Under the pieces are notes generated by a model. It saw only the letters and a program-made list of their open reading frames with translations. It ran no database searches and had not been told where the DNA came from. 64,000 nucleotides of DNA. Origin: Halomonas sp. CUBES01 (GTDB lineage: Bacteria; Pseudomonadota; Gammaproteobacteria; Pseudomonadales; Halomonadaceae). Position 1 is the stretch's first letter; each line of letters opens with the position of its first letter. The position numbers and the translations under genes are program-made. The stretch spans positions 53,414 through 117,413 of the forward strand of contig NZ_JAJLLW010000010.1 in NCBI RefSeq assembly GCF_020991005.1. Reading direction: 5' to 3'. Below, in pieces: positions 20,779 through 30,378 of the stretch.

Positions 20779-20809
20779 ACCTGCTACGGCGTTTGCCGCC
20801 GTAGCAGGT
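20779..20809. terminator. 13-bp hairpin between convergent purL and the zinc-ribbon gene
   Basis: ACCTGCTACGGCG (20779-20791) pairs perfectly with CGCCGTAGCAGGT (20797-20809) around TTTGC. There is no T-run on either strand, so termination may be factor-assisted. It touches the stop codon of the minus-strand gene. Confidence 0.6.
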
Positions 20810-21042
20810 TACGGCTGCCGTGGGGTCTGCACAGCGCCATCGTCAGCCGTTGGTGATAGCCCTAACCGGGTTTCCAGCGCGTCAAGTTCATGTCGATAGC
20901 GCGCCACTAAGGTTTCGTAGCGACCAAAATCATGCCCGCACTCGGCGCAGAAAACATGATGTTTACCACCACGCGTGGGGGGTAAGTGCTTCAGCCGGCT
21001 TTGGCAGTCGGGGCATTCGGGTCTGAAGTGCGAGGCATCCAT
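20809..21042 (-). CDS. small zinc-ribbon protein, function unknown
   Basis: This 77-aa protein has two cysteine pairs, PECPDCQSRL near residue 10 and FCAECGHDFG near 33, consistent with a treble-clef or zinc-ribbon fold. A helical, charged C-terminal half follows (LVARYRHELDALETRLG). The ATG at 21042 has AGGAG seven bases upstream. It lies convergent with purL and divergent from radD. I do not recognise the family; it could be a nucleic-acid-binding or protein-interaction module. Confidence 0.6.
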   Translation of the reverse strand: MDASHFRPECPDCQSRLKHLPPTRGGKHHVFCAECGHDFGRYETLVARYRHELDALETRLGLSPTADDGAVQTPRQP

Positions 21043-21160
21043 AAAGGGTCTCCTGTGCAATAAAGCGCGATATGCTCAATCTCAATGGGTCAACAGGTTG
21101 TTTCCCCGTCAACATCAGATCAGACGAATGTCTGAATAGTTCAATAGCAGGCTAATTGAT

Positions 21161-22939
21161 TTGCCAGCGTCTCATTCTTTGACCGTTCCCCAGTTACGTC
21201 CTTACCAAGCGAACGCCGTCAGCCGGGTGGTCGAGCACTTTCGTGCCTCCCACGACCCAGCGGTGGTGGTGCTGCCGACGGGCAGCGGCAAGTCGCTGGT
21301 GATCGCCGAGCTAGCCCGGCTGGCACGCGGTCGGGTGCTGGTGCTGGCGCACGTCCGTGAGCTGGTCGAGCAGAATCACGCCAAGTACCAGGCGTATGGC
21401 CTCAAGGCCGATATTTTCAGCGCCGGGCTCAAGCGCAAGGACGCCCAGCGCCAGGTGGTGTTCGGCTCTGTACAATCGGTGGTGCGCAACCTGGATCAGT
21501 TTGCCGATGACCGCTTTACGCTGCTGGTGATCGACGAGTGCCACCGGGTCTCGCTGGACGAAGGGGCCAGCTACCGTCAAGTGATCGACCACCTGCAGCA
21601 GCAAAATCCCCAGCTCAAGGTGCTCGGCCTGACGGCAACGCCTTATCGGCTGGGGCAGGGGTTTATCTATCACCGCCATTATCACGGCATGGTGAAAGGC
21701 AGCGATGCCTGCTTTTTTCGCGACTGCGTGTTCGAGCAGCCGCTGCGGCTGATGGTCAAGCAGGGCTACTTGGCCGAGCCCAAGCGCCGGGATATGGCCG
21801 TCGAGGGCTACGATTTTTCGCGGTTGGCGCCGGCGGCCAGCGGCGCCTACAGCGAGGCCGACCTCAACCAGGTGGTGGCGGGCAATCGCGCCACGCCGGG
21901 TATCATCGCCCAGGTGGTCGAATACGCCGAAGGGCGACAGGGCGTGATGATCTTTGCCGCTACCGTGGCCCACGCCGAAGAAATCATGGGGTATCTACCC
22001 GCCGACCAGGCGGCGCTGATTACCGGCGGTACGGTATCCCAGGAGCGCACGGCGATCATCGCGGCCTTCAAGGCCCAGACGCTCAAGTACCTGGTCAACG
22101 TGGCGGTACTCACCACCGGCTTCGATGCGCCGCACGTGGACTTGATCGCTATCTTGCGGCCCACCGAGTCGGTCAGCCTGTACCAGCAGATGGTGGGGCG
22201 GGGGCTGCGTCTGGCGCCGGGCAAGCAGGATTGCCTGGTGCTCGACTACGCGGGCAACCCCTGGGACCTGTACGCGCCGGAAGTCGGCGAGCCCAAGCCG
22301 GATAGCGACAGCGAGCCCGTCCAGGTGCCGTGCCCGGCCTGCGGCCATGCCAATCTGTTCTGGGGCAAGCGCGACGGCGATCTGGTGATCGAGCACTTTG
22401 GCCGCCGCTGCCAGGGGTTGATCGAGGACGAAGCAGGCAAGCGTCGCCAGTGCGACTTCCGTTTTCGCTTCAAGGTCTGCGATGAATGCGGGGCCGAGAA
22501 CGATATTGCCGCCCGCCGCTGCCACGGCTGTGAGACGTTGCTGGTGGACGCCGATAACAAGCTCAAGGATGCCTTGAAGCTCAAGGACGCCAAGGTGCTG
22601 AGGGTCAGCGGCATGGCGCTGGAGGCCACTACCAACGGGCGCGGCCTGCCGCGTCTCAAGATTACCTACCACGATGAGGACGGCGCGAGTCTGGCGGAGT
22701 GGTTTGCCCTGGAAACGCCGGCCCAGCGCCGCGCTTTCTACGCCGCCTTTTTGCGCGACCATCTGCGTGCACCAGGGGGCACCTGGCAGCCCACCACGCC
22801 CGAGGAGGTCGTCAGCGAGCAGCGTCGCCTGCGCCACCCCGATTTTGTGGTCGGGCGTAAAGTAGGGCGTCACTGGCAGCTTCGCGATAAGCTGTTTGAT
22901 TATCAGGGGCGCTACCGCAAAGCGGCCGAAGCGGGGTAA
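21161..22939 (+). CDS. radD: RadD-like DEAD/DEAH-box helicase
   Basis: Superfamily 2 ATPase resembling E. coli RadD (YejH), implicated in repair of replication-associated breaks. It has 592 aa; E. coli RadD is about 586. Motif I is PTGSGKS with Lys44, motif II is DECH at 125-128, motif III is LTATPYRL and motif VI is [13 protein letters not shown]. After the helicase core comes a cysteine-rich zinc domain ([11 protein letters not shown], then CDECGAEN and CHGCETLL). No ATG is available, so a TTG at 21161 is used; the upstream AGG is weak, making the exact start uncertain. Confidence 0.88.
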   Translation: MPASHSLTVPQLRPYQANAVSRVVEHFRASHDPAVVVLPTGSGKSLVIAELARLARGRVLVLAHVRELVEQNHAKYQAYGLKADIFSAGLKRKDAQRQVVFGSVQSVVRNLDQFADDRFTLLVIDECHRVSLDEGASYRQVIDHLQQQNPQLKVLGLTATPYRLGQGFIYHRHYHGMVKGSDACFFRDCVFEQPLRLMVKQGYLAEPKRRDMAVEGYDFSRLAPAASGAYSEADLNQVVAGNRATPGIIAQVVEYAEGRQGVMIFAATVAHAEEIMGYLPADQAALITGGTVSQERTAIIAAFKAQTLKYLVNVAVLTTGFDAPHVDLIAILRPTESVSLYQQMVGRGLRLAPGKQDCLVLDYAGNPWDLYAPEVGEPKPDSDSEPVQVPCPACGHANLFWGKRDGDLVIEHFGRRCQGLIEDEAGKRRQCDFRFRFKVCDECGAENDIAARRCHGCETLLVDADNKLKDALKLKDAKVLRVSGMALEATTNGRGLPRLKITYHDEDGASLAEWFALETPAQRRAFYAAFLRDHLRAPGGTWQPTTPEEVVSEQRRLRHPDFVVGRKVGRHWQLRDKLFDYQGRYRKAAEAG

Positions 22940-23048
22940 CGTAGTGCCTGGTCACGGTCTTCTGCGACTTTGTTACACTGCGCCCATCTAGGGATCAGCA
23001 GATAGCTAGCCGCTGCATCTGCATCATTAACCGAGGAAACCGACCCGC

Positions 23049-24047
23049 GTGAGCGAGACGCCAAGCGCCGACGCCACCCCCGCGACCACTGATGTCTCGG
23101 CCGCCGAGCCGATGGCCGAGGTGCTGGGGCGGCTATTCAACGAGCCAATTACCCAGCTACCGGAGGATCTGTATATTCCCCCGGCGGCGCTGCGCGTCTT
23201 TCTGGAAGCGTTCGAGGGGCCCCTTGACCTGCTGCTCTACCTGATCCGCCGCCAGAACCTGGATATTCTGACCATCAACGTGGCGACCATCACCCATCAG
23301 TACATCGAGTACGTGGAGCTGATGAAGGCGATGGAAATCGAGCTGGCCGGCGAATATCTGCTGATGGCGGCCATGCTGGCCGAGATCAAGTCGCGCACCC
23401 TGCTGCCTCGCCCCCCCAAGGCGGAAGGTGAGGAAGAAGAGGATCCGCGCGCCGAGCTGATCCGTCGCCTGCAGGAATACGAGCGCCTGAAAGAAGCGGC
23501 CGAGTCACTGGATACGCTGCCGCGACTCGGCCGTGACTGGTTCAGCGCGCAGGCGGGTCTGCCGCCGCTGGAATCGCGGGTCATTCATCCGCCAGTGGAG
23601 CTGGACGAACTGCTGGGCGCGCTGGCGGATGTGCTCAAGCGCGCCGAGCTGGCCCAGGCGCACCATATCAGTCGTGAAGTATTGTCCACCCGTGAGCGAA
23701 TGCTCAGGATCATGGCGCAGCTCGGCGGCGAGGGAGGGGCGCCGCACTATGTTCCCTTCGCCGCGCTGTTTACCCTGGAGGAGGGGCGTGCGGGCGTGGT
23801 GGTCACCTTCATGGCGATTCTGGAACTGGCCAAGGAAGCCATGATCGATATCGTACAGAATGCACCGCTTTCACCGATCCACGTCCGGGCGAGGCCGGCG
23901 GCGATCAGCGACGCTGAGGGGCATGACGATGCGTTCGAGCGGGACAATGCCGAAGCGCTTGTACCGGAAGAAAGCGCCTTTGAACAGCACGCCGATGAGC
24001 AACATCGGGACGATGCGCCCGACAGCGTCGACAGGGATATGTCATGA
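23049..24047 (+). CDS. scpA: ScpA, segregation and condensation protein A
   Basis: Kleisin subunit of the SMC-ScpAB chromosome condensin. It has 332 aa. The N-terminal kleisin helix reads FEGPLDLLLYLIRRQNLDIL. The middle shows YLLMAAMLAEIKSRTLLP, and the C-terminal winged helix includes FAALFTLEEGRAGVVVTFMAILEL. An acidic tail follows. The GTG start at 23049 has GAGGAAA 12 bases upstream, slightly far, so a later start is possible. It overlaps scpB by 4 bp. Many gammaproteobacteria with ScpAB lack a nearby SMC gene, and none is seen here. Confidence 0.94.
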   Translation: MSETPSADATPATTDVSAAEPMAEVLGRLFNEPITQLPEDLYIPPAALRVFLEAFEGPLDLLLYLIRRQNLDILTINVATITHQYIEYVELMKAMEIELAGEYLLMAAMLAEIKSRTLLPRPPKAEGEEEEDPRAELIRRLQEYERLKEAAESLDTLPRLGRDWFSAQAGLPPLESRVIHPPVELDELLGALADVLKRAELAQAHHISREVLSTRERMLRIMAQLGGEGGAPHYVPFAALFTLEEGRAGVVVTFMAILELAKEAMIDIVQNAPLSPIHVRARPAAISDAEGHDDAFERDNAEALVPEESAFEQHADEQHRDDAPDSVDRDMS

Positions 24048-24862
24048 GCAACGTCAGCACGGCACTGGATGAAATTGTGGAAGCGGCGCTGCTGGCGGCG
24101 GGGGAGCCGCTGCCCGTGGAGCGCCTGGAAACCCTGTTTGTGGAGGGGGAGTGCCCGTCGCGGGCGGAGCTGCGCGAGGTGCTGTCGCGGCTGGACGAGC
24201 GGCACCGCGACGGTGCCCTGGAACTGGTGGAAACCGCCTCGGGCTTCCAGTTGCGCATTCGGCTGCGGCTATCGCGGTGGGTCTCCCGGCTTTGGGACGA
24301 GCGGCCGCAGCGCTATTCCCGAGCGCTGCTCGAGACCCTGGCGCTGATTGCCTACCGTCAGCCGGTGACCCGCAGCGATATTGAAGACGTACGTGGGGTG
24401 AGCGTGAGCAGCTCGATCATGCGCACCCTGATGGAGCGCGGCTGGATACGCGTGGTCGGCCATCGCGATGTGCCGGGCCGGCCGGCCGTGTATGCCACCT
24501 CGCGCAGCTTTCTGGACGATTTCGGGCTCAAGACCCTGGATGCGCTGCCGCCCATGCACGAGCTGGTCAGCCGGGAAGCCGACGGCGACGAAGCAGGCAA
24601 TGACTCCGCCCCGGCGCCTCCGCAGCTCGAGTCGCCGATGGCTGACGGCCAAGAAGCACTGGACGAAACGCCCGAAACCGTGCAGGATGCGCCACCCGAA
24701 ACGGCCGATAGCGCCGATACGCACGCCGAGACGGCGTTAACCCAGCCGCTGAGCTTTGCCGATCTGGAGGCACGCCTGGCGGCACGTGCGCAGCGCAGCA
24801 ATGATCAAGCCGCGCGCACGCCGACCCATGATGAGAGGTCAGACGACCATGAGTCAGAGTAA
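24044..24862 (+). CDS. scpB: ScpB, segregation and condensation protein B
   Basis: Winged-helix partner of ScpA. It has 272 aa. Residues about 5-180 hold the two winged helices, with [29 protein letters not shown] and [18 protein letters not shown] as signatures. The C-terminal 90 residues are Ala/Glu/Pro-rich and low in complexity. The start overlaps the scpA stop (ATGA), and the 3' end overlaps rluB by 14 bp, so all three genes are probably one coupled transcript. Confidence 0.94.
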   Translation: MSNVSTALDEIVEAALLAAGEPLPVERLETLFVEGECPSRAELREVLSRLDERHRDGALELVETASGFQLRIRLRLSRWVSRLWDERPQRYSRALLETLALIAYRQPVTRSDIEDVRGVSVSSSIMRTLMERGWIRVVGHRDVPGRPAVYATSRSFLDDFGLKTLDALPPMHELVSREADGDEAGNDSAPAPPQLESPMADGQEALDETPETVQDAPPETADSADTHAETALTQPLSFADLEARLAARAQRSNDQAARTPTHDERSDDHESE

Positions 24863-25712
24863 CACCCCACCCACCAGCGAAAAGCTGCAGAAAGTACTTG
24901 CCCGCGCCGGTCTTGGCTCGCGGCGCGAAATGGAGACCGTCATCGCCGACGGCCGCGTCAAGGTCAACAGCCAGGTCGCCAAGCTGGGCGATCGCGTGGA
25001 AGTCCGCGACAAGGTGAGCGTTGACGACCGTCCGGTGAGCCTGCGCCCGGAAGACGAGACGCCGCGCCGGGTGATCATGTACAACAAGCCCGAAGGCGAG
25101 CTGTGTACCCGCAAGGATCCGGAAGGCCGGCGTACCGTATTCGACCGCCTGCCGCGCCTGAAGGGTGAGCGCTGGATCGCGATCGGCCGTCTGGATATCA
25201 ATACCAGCGGCCTGTTGCTGTTCACCACTGATGGTGAGCTGGCCAATCGGCTGATGCACCCCTCGACCCAGGTCGAACGCGAATATGCCGTGCGCGTCAT
25301 GGGTGAGGTCAAGCGTGAGCACATCACGGCCATGGTCGATGGCGTCATGCTCGAGGATGGTCCGGCCCGCTTTACCGACGTGCAGGAGTTCGGCGGTGAA
25401 GGCATCAATACCTGGTTCCACGTGGTCATTCTCGAAGGGCGCAACCGCGAAGTCCGCCGTCTCTGGGAATCCCAGGCGCTGACGGTAAGTCGTCTGAAGC
25501 GGGTGCGATACGGCAACATCTTCCTGGATAAGCGCGCCAAGGCGGGCGAATGGGTCGAGCTTTCCCAGGATGAAGTGGACGATCTGGCGGCGCTTGCCCA
25601 GCTCGAGACGCGCAAGGTGCCCGAACTGACGCCGGACGAGAAAAACCGCTGGAGTCGGGACAAGAACAAGCGCCGCCCCGTGCAGGCGATGCGCAAGCCC
25701 AAGCGGCGCTAG
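24849..25712 (+). CDS. rluB: RluB, 23S rRNA pseudouridine(2605) synthase
   Basis: Makes pseudouridine 2605 in 23S rRNA. It has 287 aa from the ATG at 24849 (MSQSNTPP). The N-terminal S4 RNA-binding domain ([18 protein letters not shown]) precedes the RsuA-type catalytic domain with Asp116 in [15 protein letters not shown] basic tail ends RKPKRR. RluE/RluF paralogues share these motifs, but the scpAB linkage and length favour RluB. Confidence 0.93.
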   Translation: MSQSNTPPTSEKLQKVLARAGLGSRREMETVIADGRVKVNSQVAKLGDRVEVRDKVSVDDRPVSLRPEDETPRRVIMYNKPEGELCTRKDPEGRRTVFDRLPRLKGERWIAIGRLDINTSGLLLFTTDGELANRLMHPSTQVEREYAVRVMGEVKREHITAMVDGVMLEDGPARFTDVQEFGGEGINTWFHVVILEGRNREVRRLWESQALTVSRLKRVRYGNIFLDKRAKAGEWVELSQDEVDDLAALAQLETRKVPELTPDEKNRWSRDKNKRRPVQAMRKPKRR

Positions 25713-25777
25713 GCATTAATGATGGCCTGACGCCGGCCTGTGCCACCCGGTCGTTTAGGCGAAAGTTCAAAAAAGAC

Positions 25778-25806
25778 TTGCGGATAGCGTAGCTCATACG
25801 TAGTAT
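25778..25806 (+). promoter_or_regulatory. promoter of the tRNA-Lys pair
   Basis: TTGCGG (25778-25783) and TAGTAT (25801-25806) are 17 bp apart. A GC-rich discriminator follows, as expected for stable-RNA promoters, and the first tRNA begins 16 bp downstream. Confidence 0.65.
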
Positions 25807-25822
25807 ATGCATCCGTTCGGGC

Positions 25823-25898
25823 GGGTCGTTAGCTCAGTTGGTAGAGCAGTTGACTTTTAATCAATTGGTCGCAGGTTCGAATCCTGCACGACCCACCA
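25823..25898 (+). tRNA. tRNA-Lys (anticodon TTT), copy 1
   Basis: This 76-nt cloverleaf has acceptor GGGTCGT/ACGACCC, D arm GCTC...GAGC, and anticodon loop CTTTTAA with TTT at 25856-25858. The T arm is GCAGG-TTCGAAT-CCTGC and the CCA end is encoded. Confidence 0.99.
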
Positions 25899-25936
25899 GC
25901 CGAACCGCCATAACCTGTGCCGCTTATGCGTGCGCC

Positions 25937-26012
25937 GGGTCGTTAGCTCAGTTGGTAGAGCAGTTGACTTTTAATCAATTGGTCGCAGGTTCGAATCCTG
26001 CACGACCCACCA
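25937..26012 (+). tRNA. tRNA-Lys (anticodon TTT), copy 2
   Basis: Identical base for base to copy 1 and separated from it by 38 nt. CCA is encoded. Both copies lie between one promoter and one terminator and are probably processed from a single transcript. Confidence 0.99.
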
Positions 26013-26018
26013 ATAATC

Positions 26019-26051
26019 ACGCCCCTGACAGTCTGCTGTCAGGGGCGTTTT
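26019..26051 (+). terminator. intrinsic terminator of the tRNA-Lys operon
   Basis: CGCCCCTGACAG (26020-26031) pairs with CTGTCAGGGGCG (26036-26047) around TCTG and is followed by TTTT (26048-26051). It begins 7 bp after the second tRNA. Confidence 0.92.
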
Positions 26052-26259
26052 GCGTTGGGCACTTTGCCATTGTCCGCCAATTAGGCTTGCCGTCGGCAAC
26101 CTTTTCCCGCCAGAATAGTCCCAGCAGTGATAGAAAGCGGCAGCGGCCCACCGCGAGAGACGCAGCGGCCACTGCCATCGAGAGCGGCGCCTGCGGAGCG
26201 CATACGCCGCGACTGGTGTTTAACAGGGGGATTCCCTGTTCGTCACAGTGGTAGACACG

Positions 26260-27288
26260 ATGACTATTATGACTTCCCAAGCCGAGCTTGATGCTCCGCT
26301 GCCCAGCCCGTACTGCCCGACCCGCATTCCCGCTGAAGATCAGGCGCGCGTGACTGAAATCAAGCGCCTGCTCAAGCAGCACAACGCCGTGCTGGTGGCG
26401 CATTACTATACCGATGACGCCATCCAGCAGCTGGCGGAGGAAACCGGCGGCTGTGTCGCCGATTCGTTGGAAATGGCCCGCTTTGGTGCCCGCCACGATG
26501 CCACCACGCTGGTGGTGGCCGGGGTTCGCTTCATGGGCGAGACGGCGAAGATCCTATCGCCCGACAAACGCGTACTGATGCCCACGCTCGAGGCGACCTG
26601 TTCGCTGGATATCGGCTGCCCTGCGGATGAGTTCAGCGCCTTTTGCGATGCGCACCCGGAGCGTACCGTCGTGGTCTACGCCAATACCTCGGCGGCCGTG
26701 AAAGCGCGCGCCGACTGGGTGGTCACCTCCTCGATCGCCGTCGAGGTGATCGAGCACCTGCAGGCCAAGGGCGAGAAGATTCTCTGGGCCCCCGACAAGC
26801 ATCTGGGGGGCTATATCCAGAAAAAAACCGGCGCCGACATGCTGATGTGGGACGGTGCCTGTATCGTCCACGAGGAGTTCAAGGCAAAAGGCGTCGAGGA
26901 TCTCAAACGCCTGTATCCGGACGCTGCGGTACTGGTTCACCCCGAGTCGCCGGCCCCGGTGGTTCAGCTGGCCGATGTGGCAGGCTCGACATCGCAGCTG
27001 ATCAAGGCGGCCAAGGCGTTGCCCAACGAACAGCTGATTGTGGCCACCGATCGCGGCATTTTCTTCAAGATGCAGCAGGCGGTGCCTGACAAGACGCTGT
27101 TTGAAGCCCCGACGGCGGGCAATGGCGCGACCTGCCGCAGCTGTGCGCACTGCCCGTGGATGGCGATGAACGCACTGGACAACCTGGCCGGGGCGTTGCG
27201 CGACGGCAGCGGCGAAATTCATGTCGATAGCCAGCTACGGCTCAAGGCGCTCAAGCCACTCGAGCGGATGCTAAACTTCAACGCCTGA
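26260..27288 (+). CDS. nadA: NadA, quinolinate synthase
   Basis: Condenses iminoaspartate with dihydroxyacetone phosphate to quinolinate, using a [4Fe-4S] cluster. It has about 342 aa. Candidate cluster cysteines lie in [22 protein letters not shown] and [30 protein letters not shown] and [16 protein letters not shown] are family signatures. The start is uncertain: an in-frame GTG at 26248 and ATGs at 26260 and 26269 all lack a clear Shine-Dalgarno. A 7-bp hairpin (AACAGGG/CCCTGTT, 26222-26240) lies just upstream. nadC is 9 kb away and nadB is not in the window. Confidence 0.94.
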   Translation: MTIMTSQAELDAPLPSPYCPTRIPAEDQARVTEIKRLLKQHNAVLVAHYYTDDAIQQLAEETGGCVADSLEMARFGARHDATTLVVAGVRFMGETAKILSPDKRVLMPTLEATCSLDIGCPADEFSAFCDAHPERTVVVYANTSAAVKARADWVVTSSIAVEVIEHLQAKGEKILWAPDKHLGGYIQKKTGADMLMWDGACIVHEEFKAKGVEDLKRLYPDAAVLVHPESPAPVVQLADVAGSTSQLIKAAKALPNEQLIVATDRGIFFKMQQAVPDKTLFEAPTAGNGATCRSCAHCPWMAMNALDNLAGALRDGSGEIHVDSQLRLKALKPLERMLNFNA

Positions 27289-27364
27289 GCGCAGCGTCAT
27301 CGCCGGCCGATTCTCGCCCGGCGATCCGGGCGGCGGTTGAAGCCGTCGCCGGTTGCGGTCGGGG

Positions 27365-28822
27365 CTAAAAATCTTCCAGCGCTTCACGATAGTCCATGAA
27401 GTCCTCGCGACGACGCTCGATACGCGCCAGCGCCTGACGATCATTTTCGCGCTCGGCGGCGTCTTCGGCGATCGCCAACTGGCGGATGCCGCTATCCATG
27501 CGGCCGGTCAGCTGCAGGTATTCCGCCCGGGCCAGGTGGCCCCAGCCGCTGCGTCCGCTGCGTCCGGCGGCTTCTGCCAGCAGGTTGAAACCCTGTGGGT
27601 TGTCGGGGTGTTGTGCGGTGACATCGCGCAGGACGTCGTAGGCCGCATCAGGGTCGCGCTGAAGCTGCGCTTCGCCAAGTACCAGCTGGGCCGGCAGGTA
27701 GTTGGGCATCAGCCGCAACAGCTGCTGGCTACGGCGGATCGCCTCGTCGTAGCGACGTGCCTGAAGCGCTACTTCCGCCGCCGACGCGGGCAGCATCGCC
27801 AGGTCGGGCTGTTCGTCTGCCAGTTGATCCAGTGTCTGCAGGGCGGTATCCACCTGCCCGTTCCTGGCGTCCACCAAGGCGCTGATGTAGCGCTGGGCGG
27901 TGTCGTCGGCGTCTTCCTGCGCCAGGCGCGAAACGGCCTCTTCGGGCGACTGCTGATGAATCTGCAGTAATGCCCGGCCGCGGACCATATCGTAAAGCGT
28001 ATTGTTCGAGTAGCTATCGGCAACGCTCATCTGGGCGGCGCGTGACTGGGCGTCGCTGAGGCGCGATTCCGAGACCGGGTGGGTCAGCAGGAACTCGGGA
28101 GGCGTGCCGCCCTGCAGGCTGGCCTTGCGCTGCAGGGTGCGAAACATGCGCGCCATGGCGTTGGGGTCGTAACCGGCATCGGCCATGGCCTGGAGGCCCA
28201 CGCGATCCGCCTCCTGTTCGTAGCGACGCGAGTAGGTAAGCTGATCCTGGATAAGCGCCGCTTGGGAGCCCATGGCGGCGGCAATGCCTGCATTGCCGCC
28301 GCCGCCCGCAGCGATCAGCATCCCGGCGAGCATCCCGGCCATGGCGGGCAGCTGTGTCTGCTCGGCGCGCTCGCTACTGCGCGCGTAATGCCGCTGGGAA
28401 AGGTGGCCGAGTTCGTGGGCGATGACCGATGCAAACGCCCCCTCGTCTTCCGCGAAGGCAAACAGGCCGGCGTTGATCCCCACCACGCCGCCGGGCACCG
28501 CAAAGGCATTGAGCGTGCGCTGGTCGACCATCACGGCGATGATATCCAGCTCGCCCAACTGGCTATGGGGCGCCAGCCGGTCAATCAGGCCGGCCAGGTA
28601 GTCGTGGGTGATCGGATCCTGCCATTGGGGCGCATGGGCGCGAAACTGGCGAAGCCAGGCGCGGCCCAGTCGGTATTCTTCGTCGTTCGCCGACGAATAA
28701 CCGCCCCCAAGGCTGGGTAGCGTCTGTTCGTTGCCGAGACCCGGTAAAGGAATCAACAGGGTGGCACAGGCGAGCGCTAAGGCGCGCGTCCAGCCTGCAG
28801 GGGCGTTGCTAAGGCGCGGCAT
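27365..28822 (-). CDS. bepA: BepA-like periplasmic M48 metalloprotease with TPR repeats
   Basis: Outer-membrane assembly chaperone/protease (BepA/YfgC type). It has 485 aa. A signal peptide (LALACATLLIPLPGLG) is followed by an M48 domain with zinc motif HELGH starting at His136 and a glycine-rich loop (MLIAAGGGGNAGIAAAMG). The C-terminal part, about 300-480, is TPR-like helices. The third zinc ligand is probably the Glu in YEQEADRVGLQAM. It is convergent with nadA and divergent from the TusA-like gene; the same neighbourhood occurs in pseudomonads. Confidence 0.92.
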   Translation of the reverse strand: MPRLSNAPAGWTRALALACATLLIPLPGLGNEQTLPSLGGGYSSANDEEYRLGRAWLRQFRAHAPQWQDPITHDYLAGLIDRLAPHSQLGELDIIAVMVDQRTLNAFAVPGGVVGINAGLFAFAEDEGAFASVIAHELGHLSQRHYARSSERAEQTQLPAMAGMLAGMLIAAGGGGNAGIAAAMGSQAALIQDQLTYSRRYEQEADRVGLQAMADAGYDPNAMARMFRTLQRKASLQGGTPPEFLLTHPVSESRLSDAQSRAAQMSVADSYSNNTLYDMVRGRALLQIHQQSPEEAVSRLAQEDADDTAQRYISALVDARNGQVDTALQTLDQLADEQPDLAMLPASAAEVALQARRYDEAIRRSQQLLRLMPNYLPAQLVLGEAQLQRDPDAAYDVLRDVTAQHPDNPQGFNLLAEAAGRSGRSGWGHLARAEYLQLTGRMDSGIRQLAIAEDAAERENDRQALARIERRREDFMDYREALEDF

Positions 28823-28972
28823 GGCATCCTCATCGGTGATGGAAAGCGCTACGTCACCGCTTGTGACATTGATTCATGGGATGAAGTGCCGTTAAATCAA
28901 TGCGCAGTGAATACGGCACAGTCTATGCAACAATGGCCGACACGTGCAGCGTCTTTTTTCAAGGGGAGTAAA

Positions 28973-29236
28973 ATGGTAGAGCAAACAACGCGCTTACAGC
29001 CCGATACTGTGCTCGATGCCTGCGGGCTTCACTGTCCTCTGCCGCTACTCAAGGCCAAGCAGGCACTGGCAGGCCTCGCGGCGGGCGAGTTGCTCGAGGT
29101 GCGCGCCACCGATGCCGGCTCCTGGCGCGATATCGAGGCGTTTGCCGAGCAAAGTGCCCATCACCTGGAAGCCCGCGAACAGCGCGGTGATATCTATCAT
29201 TACTGGCTTCGCAAGGCCGAAGGTGAGCGTTCATGA
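28973..29236 (+). CDS. TusA/SirA-family sulfurtransferase
   Basis: Small cytoplasmic sulfur-carrier protein of 87 aa with the family CPxP motif (CGLHCPLPLLKAKQAL, active Cys near residue 19). The ATG at 28973 has AGGGGAG at ideal spacing; in-frame codons upstream lack a ribosome binding site. A 7-bp inverted repeat GTGCCGT/ACGGCAC (28886-28892, 28913-28919) lies upstream. It overlaps the permease gene by 4 bp. By position it matches the TusA-like protein that in Pseudomonas aeruginosa is tied to molybdenum-enzyme function; that role here is inference. Confidence 0.85.
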   Translation: MVEQTTRLQPDTVLDACGLHCPLPLLKAKQALAGLAAGELLEVRATDAGSWRDIEAFAEQSAHHLEAREQRGDIYHYWLRKAEGERS

Positions 29237-30336
29237 CCGTGCGTGCGATCCTGAAAAGCTGGGTGGATCGTTATTTTTCGGATGAAGAAGCCCTCATCCT
29301 GCTGGTCGTGCTGGTGGCCGGGTTCGCGGCGGTGATCTGGTTTGGCCGCATGCTCGCCCCGTTCTTTACCGCGCTGGTCATTGCGTTTCTGCTTCAGGGG
29401 GTGGTTGGGGCGCTCTCCCGGCGTGGCATCCCGCATCTGCTGTCGGTCATCGTGGTGTTCCTGGCCTTCGTTGGCGTGCTGCTGGCGCTGGCCTTCATCC
29501 TGATGCCGCTGATCTGGGATCAGCTGATTGGTCTGGTGCAGGAAACGCCGCGCATGTTCGCCAGCGGCCAGGACTGGCTGGATGAGCTGCAGTCGCGGTA
29601 CCCCAATCTGATCACGCCGGATCAGATGCAGAACTGGATCGGCGTGGCCAGCCGCGAGATCAGCCAGCTCGGTCAGCGGGCGCTGACCCTGTCGCTGGCA
29701 TCGCTTGGCAATATTCTCTCGCTGATTATCTACCTGGTGCTGGTGCCGATCCTGGTCTTTTTCATGCTCAAGGATCGTGAGGTACTGGTCGGCTTCACGC
29801 TGTCGTTGCTACCGCAGAAGCGCACCCTGATGTCGCGTATCTGGCGAGAGATGGACGACCAGATTGCCAACTACATTCGCGGCAAGTTCATCGAGATCAT
29901 CATTGTCGGCACCGTGGCCTTCATCACCTTCTCGTTCTTCAAGCTGCCGTATACGGCGCTGTTGGCGGTGCTGGTGGGTTTTTCGGTGCTGGTGCCGTAT
30001 ATCGGTGCGGCGGTGGCGACCCTGCCCGTCGCCGCTGTGGCCGGCTTTCATTTCGGCCTGAGCGAGTCGTTTGTCTACGTGCTGGTGGCCTACGGCATCA
30101 TCCAGGCGCTGGACGGCAACGTTCTCGCGCCGGTGCTGTTCTCGGAAACCAACAATATCCATCCGGTGTCCGTCATTGTAGCGGTGCTGTTTTTCGGCGG
30201 GATATGGGGATTCTGGGGGGTGTTCTTTGCCATCCCGCTGGCCACCTTGCTGAAAGCCCTGGTGCATGCCTGGCCACGGGGAATGCAGGGGCGCGACGAG
30301 CGTCGCCATGTGGCGGCAAGCGACGAGTCGCCGTAG
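29233..30336 (+). CDS. AI-2E (PerM) family membrane transporter
   Basis: Polytopic inner-membrane protein of 367 aa with about eight hydrophobic segments. Two blocks near the N-terminus (LVVLVAGFAAVIWFGRM, LLSVIVVFLAFVGVLLALAF) are followed by a middle soluble stretch (about 100-150). A C-terminal cluster includes the conserved YTALLAVLVGFSVLVPYIGA and the ALDGNVLAPVLFSE signature. The start overlaps the TusA-like gene (ATGA). Family substrates vary and none can be read from the sequence. Confidence 0.88.
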   Translation: MTVRAILKSWVDRYFSDEEALILLVVLVAGFAAVIWFGRMLAPFFTALVIAFLLQGVVGALSRRGIPHLLSVIVVFLAFVGVLLALAFILMPLIWDQLIGLVQETPRMFASGQDWLDELQSRYPNLITPDQMQNWIGVASREISQLGQRALTLSLASLGNILSLIIYLVLVPILVFFMLKDREVLVGFTLSLLPQKRTLMSRIWREMDDQIANYIRGKFIEIIIVGTVAFITFSFFKLPYTALLAVLVGFSVLVPYIGAAVATLPVAAVAGFHFGLSESFVYVLVAYGIIQALDGNVLAPVLFSETNNIHPVSVIVAVLFFGGIWGFWGVFFAIPLATLLKALVHAWPRGMQGRDERRHVAASDESP

Positions 30337-30378
30337 CGCCGGGCAAGCTGCCACCCAGAGGAGGGTGGCAGACTTGGG

